Source: Haplomitrium mnioides (taxonomy: Eukaryota > Marchantiophyta > Haplomitriopsida > Calobryales). Taken from it: a stretch of DNA of 31,955 nt. The stretch is from positions 270,586-302,540 of the forward strand of contig JBNGIS010004247.1 of assembly GCA_049999725.1 (NCBI GenBank), written 5' to 3'. Position 1 is the first letter of the stretch; every line of letters begins with the position of its first letter. The position numbers and the translations under genes are program-made. Positions 19,633-30,555 of the stretch are shown one piece after another. Below the pieces are notes generated by a model that did not search any database, was not told the DNA's origin, and was given only the letters and a program-made list of their open reading frames with translations.

Positions 19633-22600
19633 TGTCAGCTAGTGATTTGGGACACTAAGGCAAAATTCAGGAAAATGGAAGCAGCATTGGCACAATGTCC
19701 CTTTTGCAAGTGTAAAGGCACATTGGGAGCAGCAAATTGACCTCAATCAGCTAGTAGGAATAGGGCGCCTGAATCCTTGGAGGATGAGAAAGGAACCGTG
19801 ATCGCCAGCCAGAGGAAAGGTACCGCTACAAAAATCTGAAGTGAGCAAACGAGAACCCGTGGGCCTCATAGGGATACGTGGATCGAAGTTGAGCTGGGAA
19901 GAAGGGAACGCCACCTAAGGCGAAGCGATTGGAGGAGGAAGAACGGATCTACAATGCAGAAACCCAAAGGCACTCAAAGGAGAGAGAGATTGCGGACATG
20001 GCCTACAGCTGCCACACATCAAGAGTAATGATCAGATAAGGAAGGAGGAGTCAGGATCATCACAAGACCAAGCTAGGCTAGGGAGCGGGGGATGCCTCAA
20101 TCCCGCAAGCGTGAGCGCGCTCTGCAAGGGTTCGATCGACTTTTCTCTCTTGAATCCGCAAATCCTAGCAGAAACGTGGAGTTCTATGAAGGCCTCGCGA
20201 GATTCTACGGAAACGTGGCATCTCCGGAGCGCTTTGCGGGATTTGACAGACGACGTGGCGGCTCCAAGGAGCCCGAGAGTCTTCACGAGAAGTGGTGGGG
20301 CCTAGAAACCTTAACAGGATTATGCCTCCCTAGGTGGGGATCCCGATTAAGTGGGTTCCGATCCGTCTTCCGATGTGGGACGTCTGCTTAATAGGGATCC
20401 ATTGAGAGGCCCAACTGTGGAGCAAGGAGGGATCGCCCGAAAAGGCGATCTATCGCGGGTCCGGTCAAAGGAAAACCAAAGAGTGCCGAAGGGGTGACTT
20501 AGGGCAAATCCGTCCGGAGGAGAACCGAGGAAGCCGAAGGGGTGACTTAGTGTAGATCGGACTGGAGGAGAACCAGAGAAGAGCCAAAAAGGGGATGAAT
20601 CACAGGTCCGATCAAACGAAGAGCAAGTAACGACAAAAAGGCAACCTATCGACGATCCGGTTAGATGAAGAGCAGGCATGACAAAAAGGTGATCCATAGA
20701 AAATTGTCCAACGGGAAGCAAGAGGTGAGTCAGAAGGGCGATATGTCAACGATCCAACTGGGAGAGAGGAAGGATGCACCGAAAAGGCGATTTATCAAAG
20801 AACTAGAGAGCAAGGTGAGATTGGCTGGAAAGGCGATCTAGTGCAGAACTAATAAGAGGAAGAAGCAAGCAGCGCCGAAAAGATGACCTATTGCAGATTC
20901 GGCAAGATAAGTGGGAAAGTTTGACGAGGTACAGTCGTGGTGTTTGAAAATTCGACAGACGAGGCAGTTGGTTCTAGAAACTCTTTGTTGTTCTTACAAC
21001 GAGCGGGGTGACAAATTAGCGAAGGGAGCATCAAGCACTTGTTGTTCTTATGACGAGGGAGTTCCGAAACAACGACATCGACACAATTCTTACTCGGCGA
21101 GGGAAGGTTTTACGGATGACGTGGCATCCACGAAAGGTCAGCGGGTCAACTTCAGAAGGAGGTCAGCCCGACGGTTCGCCTACCCCTTTGTGGGGCAACA
21201 TCAGACAGTGCTCTTTGGATGATGTGGCGACCTCGGAAACCTCAGACATTTCAAAGGACACGCGGTAGTAGGTGGGAGCCCGTCGAGCCTCGGGCCACGA
21301 GCTAGTCAACTTCAGAGGAAGGAGTCAGTGCGGCGGTCCACCTACCCTTTTGTAGGGAGGCGTCGGACGGCGGGGTCTTGGATGACATGGGGCTCAGAGG
21401 AGTCACTTGGAATATTCAGACGAATCTGCAGAAATTCCATGGACTAGGGCCCGCGGGGCGCTTTGGAACTCTGTTCTGAGGAACTCTTCGAACTTGCATC
21501 TGCGGGAATCTACGGAATCTCAGCCCACAAGATTCCTTGGACTCCTTGTAGAAGCTACCATTGTACTTGGCGCTTCTCGACCAATCGACGGGATACGTGG
21601 CGCTCTCTCCTTTTCCATTGTAATGGGAATAACGACCTCATGGGACACATGTCATCACCTCCCATTCCAAGCCAACGGGATTAACAATCTTTCTTCGGAA
21701 CGGGCTCGAGAGATCAGCGCTTGAGGGTTATACATCGGGGGCCTATGATTTTGTTCAAGTTTATACACGAGCGATCTAAGGACACGACAACAACCTCAAG
21801 TTAGGGAAATTGCAACAAGGTAAGGCAGGAGGAAGAATTCGGTGAGAAGTTGTGTGAAGCGGATGAACTAGCTCTAGTGGCAAGTGGAGGCTCGGAGGCG
21901 AACTGGAGGGGCGCTGAGAATCGTTGAGTGAGGAGCTCTCGACGCTCAGGCGATCTAGGTGAACTCGTCCCCGTGAGTGGACCAGAAGTAGAGGTGGACC
22001 GATACGTGAGCTAGAAGAGATTCTTGCTTGCTAAGAATTCGGGAGAGGCTGCCAAGTGAGGAGCTTGGGGTCGTCTTTGCATTCTCGGTGCAAGAGCATC
22101 AACCCTGAGTGTTCGGAGTACACTCTGGTGTAATCCTTCGAGTGGAGCTGAGAGGGAGGGGGCTGCGTTAGTGCCTGCGCACTGCCAAGTAAGACCTGTC
22201 GAGGCTCGGGGTGGAGTCGGCTACCTGCAGTCAAGAAGATTGTCTCCTAGAGGTGGGCATGAAAGAAATCCTCTTCCTAGCTTGAGGAAGTAAATTCAGG
22301 GCTTCTCGCGAGGGAAGTTGAAAAAGTATCTGGAGAGAGGGGTGTGTGGGTGGAAGTTGGTTGGAAGGCTGAAAGACAACCAATGATTTAGAATGGGAGT
22401 ATCAGTTGGTGAGATCAGTCCAAAGGGCCTTCAAGGACTCTGTTTCTAATGTAGTACATAGTTGGGAGTGTTTTGTACATATGTGTATAACTAGTTTTAC
22501 TTTCTGCATTTGTATTCAAGAGACTATTTTAGACTAGGACACCTCAGGAACTGTTGAGCAGACCCTAGGGACAGCATTGGAAGGGGAGTCCAATCCATTG

Positions 22601-23085
22601 ACACAGTTCTGATATCATGGGGGTAAATGCTCTCTATTTCTGATCCTGTTGCATAGTTAGGAATTAGTTTATCTTAGGATAGTTAGGATCAGCTGTACTA
22701 GTTGTGTGACAACCCTGAGAGGGGGAGTCAAGTCCTTTTGTATTGTTCATTGGTGCAAGTCACAAGCACATTTTTGCCCCAAAGCATCAATAAGGTGGTA
22801 GGGTCTGAGTCATTGGGCCCTTGGAATAAAGTGAAGGAATTGCACAAAGAACAGCTAGGGGTTATGAATGTGGACCTCGGGTTGTATGAATGACTAACTT
22901 GAGTACAACCAGAAGAGAGTGAGTGGTGTGCTAAAGGCTTGGAAGGAAAGGGAGAATCCTTAAAGCCTCAAAGTGTTAACTGGCAAAGGGCCATCTCAAA
23001 AAAGAACCTGAAAGCCCTTAATCTGTCCTCACTTGCCTTCAAAGCAGCACCTGAAAAGGTTAAGGCCTCGAACAGGGGTGTGACA
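19633..23085 (+). mobile_element. Gypsy solo LTR G2, same family as G1, 3.45 kb
   Basis: It starts TGTCAGCTAGTGATTTGGG and ends GGGGTGTGACA, with an exact AAAGT duplication on both sides. Blocks shared with the G1 LTRs occur in the same order: GCAGCATTGG and AAGTGTAAA near the start, GAAACGTGGAGTTC at about 20172, CTCATCCCCGTGAGT-like sequence near 21965, and the AGTCAAGTCC motifs near 22722. No interior or second LTR is present, which is the product of recombination between the two LTRs of a former full element. It is about 0.4 kb longer than the G1 LTRs, mainly from a minisatellite at 20437-20922. It sits between the second and third catalytic residues of copia D integrase. Confidence 0.9.
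20437..20922. repeat. Minisatellite, ten units of about 49 bp, inside the solo LTR
   Basis: Units start at 20437, 20486, 20534, 20584, 20633, 20681, 20731, 20779, 20826 and 20875, spaced 47-50 bp. The consensus core resembles CCGAAAAGGCGATCTATCG followed by CAGATCCGG-like sequence and a variable GAAGAGCAAG part. Units are diverged but the phase is kept. The G1 LTRs lack this array at the corresponding place. Confidence 0.85.
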
Positions 23086-23090
23086 AAAGT
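23086..23090. repeat. Target-site duplication of gypsy solo LTR G2, right copy (AAAGT)
   Basis: Exact match to 19628-19632. Copia D integrase resumes directly after it. Confidence 0.85.
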
Positions 23091-24976
23091 CATCAAAATT
23101 TTTGGATGTAAACTCCCTCACATTGTCAACTCGTAGGACTTTTATTGGACTTTCTGGAAATTGAGCTTTCAATTTCAGAATGTGTACCAATATCCTCGGT
23201 AAGAGAAGATTATAGGTAGATAGTAGTGACATTTGTGACCATTTTGTGGAAGCGCAGATGATCACCAAGAAGTATCGAAAGGATCCACTAGGTGGATCAA
23301 TAGGACCACAAACATCTGTGTGTAGTCTCTCAAGGAACTTTGGAATTTCCAGAACCGTCTTGGAAATCGCTGGACATAAGGCCTGTTTGGCTTGAGAACA
23401 ACGAATACATGGTTTTTCGGTTATAAATGGCCTTATGCTTTGAGGAATGGATTGGGTCACTTTTTGAATGTTACGAAACATTGTTGTGCTTGGATGTACT
23501 AAGCAATTATTCCATAAAATAGTATGATCGATTGCTTTTGCATGAGCATGATAGTTTTGTATTTGTGTAATATAAAAACCAAGAGGTTATGCAAAAAGTG
23601 TTTCTTTTATTTTAGATCCTTCAGGAGTGTGCTTCAATAAATACAACACTTCCTGATTTTGTGTAGGTATGTATGTGATACCCATTGTCTCGTATATCAC
23701 GAAAACCTACTAGGTTTCTAGTTGCACTTGGAGCATATATGGCTGATCTAGTATGTATGACATTCCCTTGTGGAAATCTGATAGTTGCTGGTCCTTTTCC
23801 TTCTTTAATATGATTGCTATCCATGAAAGTGGTCACCTTTCGGTGTGAGGGCGTGAGCTTGGTAAAATAGGACTTTCATTTTAAAATAGTATGAGTATTG
23901 CAATTGTCTATAATACAGGTATGGATGTCATCAAGAGGAAGTGTAAAATTTGAACATTGAATCATGTTCATTTCTGGTATATTCATATCCTCTTCTTTAT
24001 CGATATAATTGCTAAGGGTGTCGGTCTATTCCATAAAGACCCCCTGATTCTTTGTTGCACCTTTCTCGCTTTTGTCTTTAGCATATAGTGCGACCAAATG
24101 TGTTGGGATTCTACAAACTTTAGTAGTATGTTTGTTGCAAGCAATCCATCCTCTTGTGTTGCTTGAGGATGGCTGGTTTCTTTTATTGTATGAATTCTTG
24201 CTTACTCTTTCTTCCTCTTTGATAGAAATGTGAAGAGTTGCCCATGCCCCTTCCTCTCTCCATGAATTGCTAATTTGTGCCATTCATAGGAGCTTTACCC
24301 CTTTGAGAACTATGTCTCAAGGAACCATATCTAGATCTTGTTCTAGACATACCTCTATTGTTTGTAGACTTGGAATAATGAGTTTTAGGTGTAGGATTTT
24401 GAGGTAGGGTACTTGGCAATCTTACTTTGAAATTCTTCATAAGTAAATCTTGGTGTTTCTCTGCTAATAGAAATAGGTTATAAGTTCATAATAAATAGAG
24501 AAATTCATTTTTCTGTACTGTGGAGATAGAATTATGTTGGCTATATGAAACGTGGATAATGATTTCTCAATTTGTTCCTCTTGAGAAACTAGATGTCCAC
24601 ATAATGTCAACTGAGATGTTATTTTGAATAATTCACTGCTATATTTGGAAATGGAAGAAAAATTTTGAACTCTTTGATTGACCCAATCATGCCTTGCTTT
24701 AGACAGATGGATTGTTTTTGTGTGGTCAAATATTTTTTCCAAGTTATCCTAGAGAATTCTGAGATTACTCTCATTCAGATATTGAATTTTGAGAGAGTCA
24801 GAGAGATGGTGCCTTCGGAAGACCAAGGCCTAAGCTTTCTATTGTAATGTTATGTCCTCATCTGTCAGGATTGTGGTCTCCAGTCCCTTTGAAACCACAC
24901 AAGTTGTTGCATCTAGTAACTAGGAAAGATAGTTGTCTCTTTCAATGGTCAACTGTTTAAAGTTTAAATTTTCCAT
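23091..24976 (-). pseudogene. Copia D gag, protease and integrase core, decayed
   Basis: The gag start is the ATG at 24976 (MENLNFKQLTIERDNYLS), chosen because copia C starts alike at 30555. Gag holds KTIHLSKARHDWVNQRV and FHIANIILSPQY. A zinc-knuckle remnant reads WIACNKHTTKVCRIPTHLV at about 24091-24160, with the first Cys lost. The protease region has CIIDNCNTHTIL, Asp at 23906-23908, then GKGPATIRFPQGNVI. Integrase has the CIRCSQAKQ zinc word, first catalytic Asp in HTDVCGP at 23314-23316 and second in RVDNVREF at 23125-23127. Frame stays open at 23029-23481 but is broken elsewhere, including a stop 19 codons into gag. The third catalytic residue lies beyond the solo LTR. Confidence 0.87.
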
Positions 24977-26768
24977 TTTTAGAATGCAGAAGAGTTTTGA
25001 AGGTTCGAAGATAAATGACAAATTTATCAAAAATGCAAAAAATCCAAAATGTTAAACTCTTTGCAACTTTGGAAACAACAGATAAAGTAGTTTTGTATAA
25101 CATAAGTTATATGTGAAGTATAGTTCTTGTTATACTTCCTGCAAGCAAGTCGTTGATCTTCTAATCTTTTAGAAAACAAGTGGTAATATCAACAATAGGC
25201 CTCCTTTATATCTTCACAATATTTGAGATGTTGATATAGCCTCAATTTTCAGATACAGTCTACAGAAGAGCGCAACCAAGGAACCGCATAAGATCTATGT
25301 AGAAATTTTCTCTTAAATTGTTTTTACAAACTTTCCAAATTCTTTATAGAGTTCTGAATTTGCACTCTATTAGTTGAGAGAAAGACCACTCTCCTTCTCT
25401 TGGTCTTACAACACTCTCTAAATATAACACAAACAAATAGCTCTAACAGATTAGAACATTAGCTAAGAATTACACAAACCGCATGATTGACATTCTTAGA
25501 ACAAGAAAACTGATGGACACACATATTTTCAACTAGAGCTATTTCAAAAACATCCCCAAGCAACCAGTCACCCAACTTGCTTGGAATTTTCAGAACAACA
25601 CTCCAGTGCCTACCTTCATTACACAAAATCCCTTCCCTCAAGCTGGATACTCAAGTCACCTTAACCTGCTATACCCCAGAGGTTGATGCTGAGAACTCAG
25701 CTCTGGAACGATTCTCCTTGATCTCACATCCAAATAATGTTCCTCTAACCACCCACTACTATGTTTTCTTGTGAAATGACACACCTATTCTATAGGCACA
25801 TAGAATTCTGAACAATACGAGCTCTACTGCAATCCACCAACAAGCATCCACTAGTTGGAGAATCACATAAGGTTCTTTCTTTCAAGATTCAACAATCTAA
25901 CACATGTATAAAAACATAGAACAAAACAAAACCCGAAGCACACTTGATTGCCACCAAATCTCCCACAAATTACAATTTGGAATTTAGATCCCAGATCCAC
26001 CAACAAAAGACAATCAGATACCCCCTGACCATTCCTTCTCTCATGCAATCTTTCTAATTTCTCAAATTGAAAACTTGTAGAACATTTATCACCAGAATCT
26101 GACTCCATTTCAAACTTTCAATAAAATATTAATATCTCTTCTGAAACGATGATATATCACCAATATGCATTGATAGAAGCCCTTTTAAACTTTCTTGCTT
26201 CTCTGAATAAAAATTTCTAAACTTTTAGACTACTTGAGAATAGTTTGACGAAACACCGATGTGTCATTGTTTCTCCATAGATCTGAAAAAACCAGTTGTT
26301 CAAACTTTCAGAATCCTTAGTCGNNNNNNNNNNNNNNNNNNNNNNNNNNNNNNNNNNNNNNNNNNNNNNNNNNNNNNNNNNNNNNNNNNNNNNNNNNNNN
26401 NNNNNNNNNNNNNNNNNNNNNNNATGGATAAGTTGTCTGTTTAGATTGATTGAATAACTCCTGAATCCTGAATTGAATCAGCCTGATGAAAAACTCAAGC
26501 TCACATTCAGAGGGATGAATTCAATCTGCTCATCTGATTCTGGATGAATTTCTCCAAAATTTCATCATAGGTAGGGTCGCAATCCCTAGGCGAACCACTT
26601 CTGCTTCAAATCGAACGTAGAAACGTCGAAATATAATATATTATTATATTATATAAAATGTTGATATGAAGAAAACTTAAAATTATAATATATTAGAGTA
26701 TAGGGGGAAGCAAATTGGGATTCCTGAATACATTTTTGAAAGAAAAGTATGTGGAGCTCATGGGAAGA
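24977..26768 (-). other. Copia D leader, about 1.8 kb, with an assembly gap
   Basis: This region lies between gag and the degenerate primer site. It is unusually long for a copia leader. Two short minus-strand frames, 25459-25641 and 25863-26108 (MESDSGDKCSTSFQF...), have a more protein-like composition than the rest but match no family I know. AT-rich palindromic sequence occurs at 26631-26660. A 100-N gap lies at 26324-26423. An unrecognised insertion or captured sequence is possible. Confidence 0.6.
26324..26423. other. Assembly gap (100 N)
   Basis: A gap of nominal size in the copia D leader. Its flanks are not duplicated. Confidence 0.95.
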
Positions 26769-26781
26769 AATGTTGATAACC
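26769..26781 (-). other. Degenerate primer-binding site of copia D
   Basis: After the 5' LTR the minus strand reads GGTTATCAACATT. It resembles the tRNA-iMet site GG(T)TATCAGAGC of plant copia elements but loses the match after TATCA. Position supports the call more than sequence does. Confidence 0.4.
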
Positions 26782-27069
26782 TGTTGAGCGTTAGGCTCAT
26801 TGGCTCATACAACCCAAAATAAAGAATGTGGAAACATATGAAGTACAACCATGTGTAATCAAGCATCAACTCTTCTTCTCCTTCTCTTCTCTCTCCTCAA
26901 TCTCTCAATCTCATATATCTTATAGTGTTGTACAAAGGTAATAGGAATGTAAGGTAATATGGTAACCATTTAGGATAAGCACTAACCCTAATCCTAGTTA
27001 TAGAGTCTAATCATAGGTTAAGGACTAATGCTATATTAGCATAATCATCTTACTAAATGTATTATAATA
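26782..27069 (-). repeat. 5' LTR of copia D
   Basis: It is 288 bp, from TGTTGAGC to TATTATAATA, and matches 16831-17105 at about 92% apart from a 13-bp insertion. It is directly followed by the CTCAT duplication. Confidence 0.85.
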
Positions 27070-27074
27070 CTCAT
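27070..27074. repeat. Target-site duplication of copia D, right copy (CTCAT)
   Basis: Exact match to 16826-16830. Copia C sequence continues after it. Confidence 0.85.
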
Positions 27075-29203
27075 GATTTGGAAAACATATCCATCCTTGG
27101 CCGCTAACATGGATCAATGCACAAGAGGGGCTAAAGGCCCACTCCTTTGTAAATACATTTGATGGATTAAAGGTCCCCACATTGTACTTACTTCACTAGT
27201 ACTCATTATGGTCAAGAGAAAAGAAGTAGATGTGTCACTCTGAAATTTCCCTTTGGAGACATGCGCCTCTTGAATATGATAGATATTTATGGCAATTAGC
27301 TTTGACAATGGTTTCTTATAGATCTATCTATCTAATAACTCATAAATACATGTTATCATTGTATCTATTTGATGTGTAGTGAGCTCATGTTCTAGAGAAA
27401 AGCTGACTAGGTACCATTCAATGGAAGCATCCACAACATGGTTGTATATGAGATAAAAGTCTCTCGTAGGTATTTTTGTGTAGTCTTTGACTACAAGACA
27501 TGCCTTATATCTAACAAAATTTCCTTCAACATTATATGTTTTGACAAATATCAATTGATATAAAACCAGGTGAGCATGAGAAGGTGTTGAGACTACAGAT
27601 TGAAGCATTTTCCTTTGTATCATTGAATCCAATTTTGAACTAATTGCTTTTTCCCATTCCGACTAGTCAAGTCGTTCTTTTGTATATTTGACAAATCTTG
27701 GATATGATGGAATGTCTGAAAGAGTTTGAGAAATCATAGAAGCAAAATGATCATACTCTCTCTTAGCCATACGATCTCAGTATTCATATAGTGAACATAA
27801 ATTTCTTCATGTTCTGAGATCTCAATAGTTGGGTGAGATAATAAGTGTAATAGATGATGATGACACATTGGTAGAGGGAAATGTCCTCTCAATCAAAGCT
27901 TTTCACTGATTTTGAGAGTTTTTTTCACCTACACAACATCCTCTCTTTATATTTTGTGGCTAATCAAGTGTTGGTTTTATAAACTCTTTCAAACATGCTG
28001 AGACATTCTCAGCAAGTAGGTGTGATTTGGTCACCTTTGCAATCTTATTAAATGAGTCCAACAATTTTTGGACTATCTTAGTCAAAAATAATAATTTCTT
28101 GCATTCATCCTCACATTGGCTTGTTTTTTGATCATTCCATAGAGTGGATGTCACCTATTGTAATTCTTTTGGTGTTGAAGATAACTTGTGTTGTTCCAAA
28201 AATAAACATGGGAAGATGTTCTTGTAGAAATGGAGATATGCAAATCATGCTTAAAATACATATGTTGTGGATGAAACTAGATAGTATATAATCAAAGGAA
28301 AATCACATCCGATATATATATGCCTTTGAGAACCCATCTAAGTACTCTTTAGTCCCATGATGGGAACAAAGACTTGACATCTTAGAGTACGTAGGTGTGA
28401 TAAATCAAAAGTAGTCCCAAAGTCAAGTTTGTGAGGAGTCAAGATATTGAAAGATGAGGGCTATTATTTCAAAAGAGATGCAACATGTAATATTGCATGA
28501 GACCAAGTTGAAACAAATATTTTGGTTTACATTAGTATAGGTCTTGCAATCATTCATATATTGTGTATAACTTATTCAACAATGTCATTTTTGAAATGGA
28601 CATGCAACACTAAGTATTAGATATTAATGCCTATGGTCTTAGATGTAAATTCTCCCGCATTGTTGATCAACTCTTACAATTCTAATTGGGTTGTCTCAAA
28701 ATTGGGCTTTCAATTTTAGAATATGTGTTAGAGTTCAAGGAAAGACTAGATTTTGAATAGAAAGTGAAGAGATTTGTGACTACTTAGAAGAAGCACCTAT
28801 TATAACTAAGAAATATCTAAAGGATCTAATAGGTGGGTGTGTAGGACTACACACATTCATATATATTCTCTTAAGGAATTTAGAAATATTCAATAGTCTT
28901 GGAAATTGATGGTCGAAGTACCAACTTTCCTTGAAAACATTTGATGGATGATTTTGTGATTAATCGAGGACTTTCATATGTGCAAATGTTTTGGTCACTT
29001 TCATTTTATTATGAATAATTGTTGTGCTATAATGTGTCAAATGTTTGTGCATAGTTTTGATGATCTATTTGGCGTACATCAATACGAAAGGTATGTATTT
29101 ATGTGATATAGAATCCATTCACGTAAGCAACAATGTCTCTCTGACAATCATTCATTTAGAAATCTTTTGTTAAATATGTAAGACTTCTTGGTCTTTACAT
29201 ATG

Positions 29204-29213
29204 NNNNNNNNNN
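29204..29213. other. Assembly gap (10 N) with duplicated 21-bp flanks
   Basis: The 21 bases before the gap (29183-29203) are repeated exactly after it (29214-29234), so the contig ends probably overlap. Confidence 0.9.
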
Positions 29214-30302
29214 ACTTCTTGGTCTTTACATATGCTTCTCTGAACATGAAAGCCATTATCATGTATGTTTTGAAACTTATTCAATTCCTAATAACGCTAG
29301 TTTCATATATAGAAAATTTAATATTAAGGACTCTTCATTGTGGTAATGTAATCTTCGCAGGTCTGTGTCCTTCTTCAATATCATTACTCTCCATAATCGT
29401 CATCATTTATCAACTTGATGGTGTATTATCTAAGAAATATAATCTCTACCTCATAACAGTGTGAGTGCTCTCATTGTCAACTATGAAAGTTCTATTTTCT
29501 TCAACATGAGGCATTTGTGAGATGCAATTGATCATGTGGTTCTCTAGTGGATCATTGTTGTTCTCAATGTAATCACTTAGAGTGTCATCTTTTTTCTAGA
29601 AATACATCATGAGTTTCAGATCGTGTTCTTTTTTACTTTCTCATTGTATAGAGCAACTAGATTTGTAGGGATTCTATACATTTAGTGTGTCCATGTGTAC
29701 CACATCTGAAAAAAGTAACACTTGATGGAGCATTACTGATATTTGGTGCAAATCTACTACAAGTTTGAGGTCTCCCACTTTTTCTTTTTGGATAAGGTGT
29801 GCCACAAATATTTAGCTTGTGCCTCTCCCTGTGATCGCATGTTCTCTGCCTAGAGTGGAAAATCTTTCTCCTCTAGAAGTTTGTCCTCCACTTGCAAACC
29901 AGGATCTTCTACTTGAACTGCCTCTCTTATTTGCAGCCAAACAATAATGTGTTTCAAAGAGATGTGACATGGGCAAAGTGCCAAGTACTCTTTTCTTTGA
30001 GTTCTTCAATAGTATATCTTGATGTTTTTTAGCAAGTAGCATATGAGCTATGAGTTTTAAATACCTCATGAACCTCATGTTTTTTTACTGAGCTAATGGA
30101 ATCATGTTTGTGGGATGGAAAGTAAATAGAGTTTCCTCTATTTTCTCTTCATCATGCACTTGTTGTCCACATAAGTTGAGCTTGGAGGTGATTCTAAAGA
30201 GTTCAATGTTTTATTTTGCAATAGAAGTGAAAGCATGTACTTTTAGATTAACCCAATCATGTTTGGCCTTTTGCAAGTGTATTGTCTTGGTATGGTCAAG
30301 CC

Positions 30303-30350
30303 AATCCTTGAGGTTGTCCTATAGAAAATCCTTGAGTTTGTCCTATAGAA
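30303..30350. repeat. Tandem duplication of 24 bp in copia C gag
   Basis: AATCCTTGAGGTTGTCCTAT recurs 24 bp later with one difference. Copia D has a single unit at the matching place. The length is a multiple of three and keeps frame. Confidence 0.85.
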
Positions 30351-30555
30351 TTCCGGGAACTTCCATTAAGGTATTGGGTTTTGAGAAGATCATTTTGGAG
30401 ATGCCTTAGAAAGGCTAATGTTAGAGCTTTCTGTTTGGTAGTTATCCCATCATCAATTAGTATTGTGTTCTCTAGTCTCTTAGAGACCAATCCAATTACT
30501 ATGAGAGATAATTCTCTCCATCTATGGTCAATAGCTTAAAGTTAAGCTTTTCCAT

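Larger units (their letters stand above)
16831..27069 (-). mobile_element. Copia D, full-length LTR retrotransposon carrying a gypsy solo LTR
   Basis: LTRs of 275 and 288 bp flank a minus-strand copia of a lineage different from A and B. The target duplication CTCAT is perfect and the host sequence (copia C) aligns across the joined site. Without the solo LTR and its duplication, the element is about 6.78 kb, long for copia because its leader is about 1.8 kb. The LTRs differ at about 23 substitutions plus one 13-bp indel by hand count. Gag-pol is full of stops. Confidence 0.85.
27075..30555 (-). pseudogene. Copia C, first fragment: gag through early RT, decayed
   Basis: This is a minus-strand copia of the same lineage as D. 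Gag starts at the ATG at 30555 (MEKLNFKLLTIDGENYLS) and carries KTIHLQKAKHDWVN near 30280. A short 24-bp tandem duplication at 30303-30350 adds a repeated IGQ.QG word. Protease and pre-integrase parts are very degraded at 29040-29650. Integrase keeps NNAGEFTSKT (usual VDNAGEFTS) near 28650. RT is best seen at 27324-27632: YQLIFVKTYNVEGNFVRYKA, matching the usual YKWVFVRKRN.....RYKARLV, and HQIDTMITCIY for MDVVTAYLY. It ends at 27075 against copia D and resumes at 16830. Many stops make it the most decayed copia here, as expected for the host of the others. Confidence 0.83.

Noticed and set aside
20437-20922. Regular short repeats that might suggest a CRISPR array
   Set aside because: Units are contiguous and diverged along their whole length, with no constant repeat and unique spacer pattern, and the context is a plant retrotransposon LTR.
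26631-26700. AT-rich palindromic stretch that could look like an origin or scaffold attachment site
   Set aside because: It is a simple TA-rich run without other origin features, within a decayed leader.
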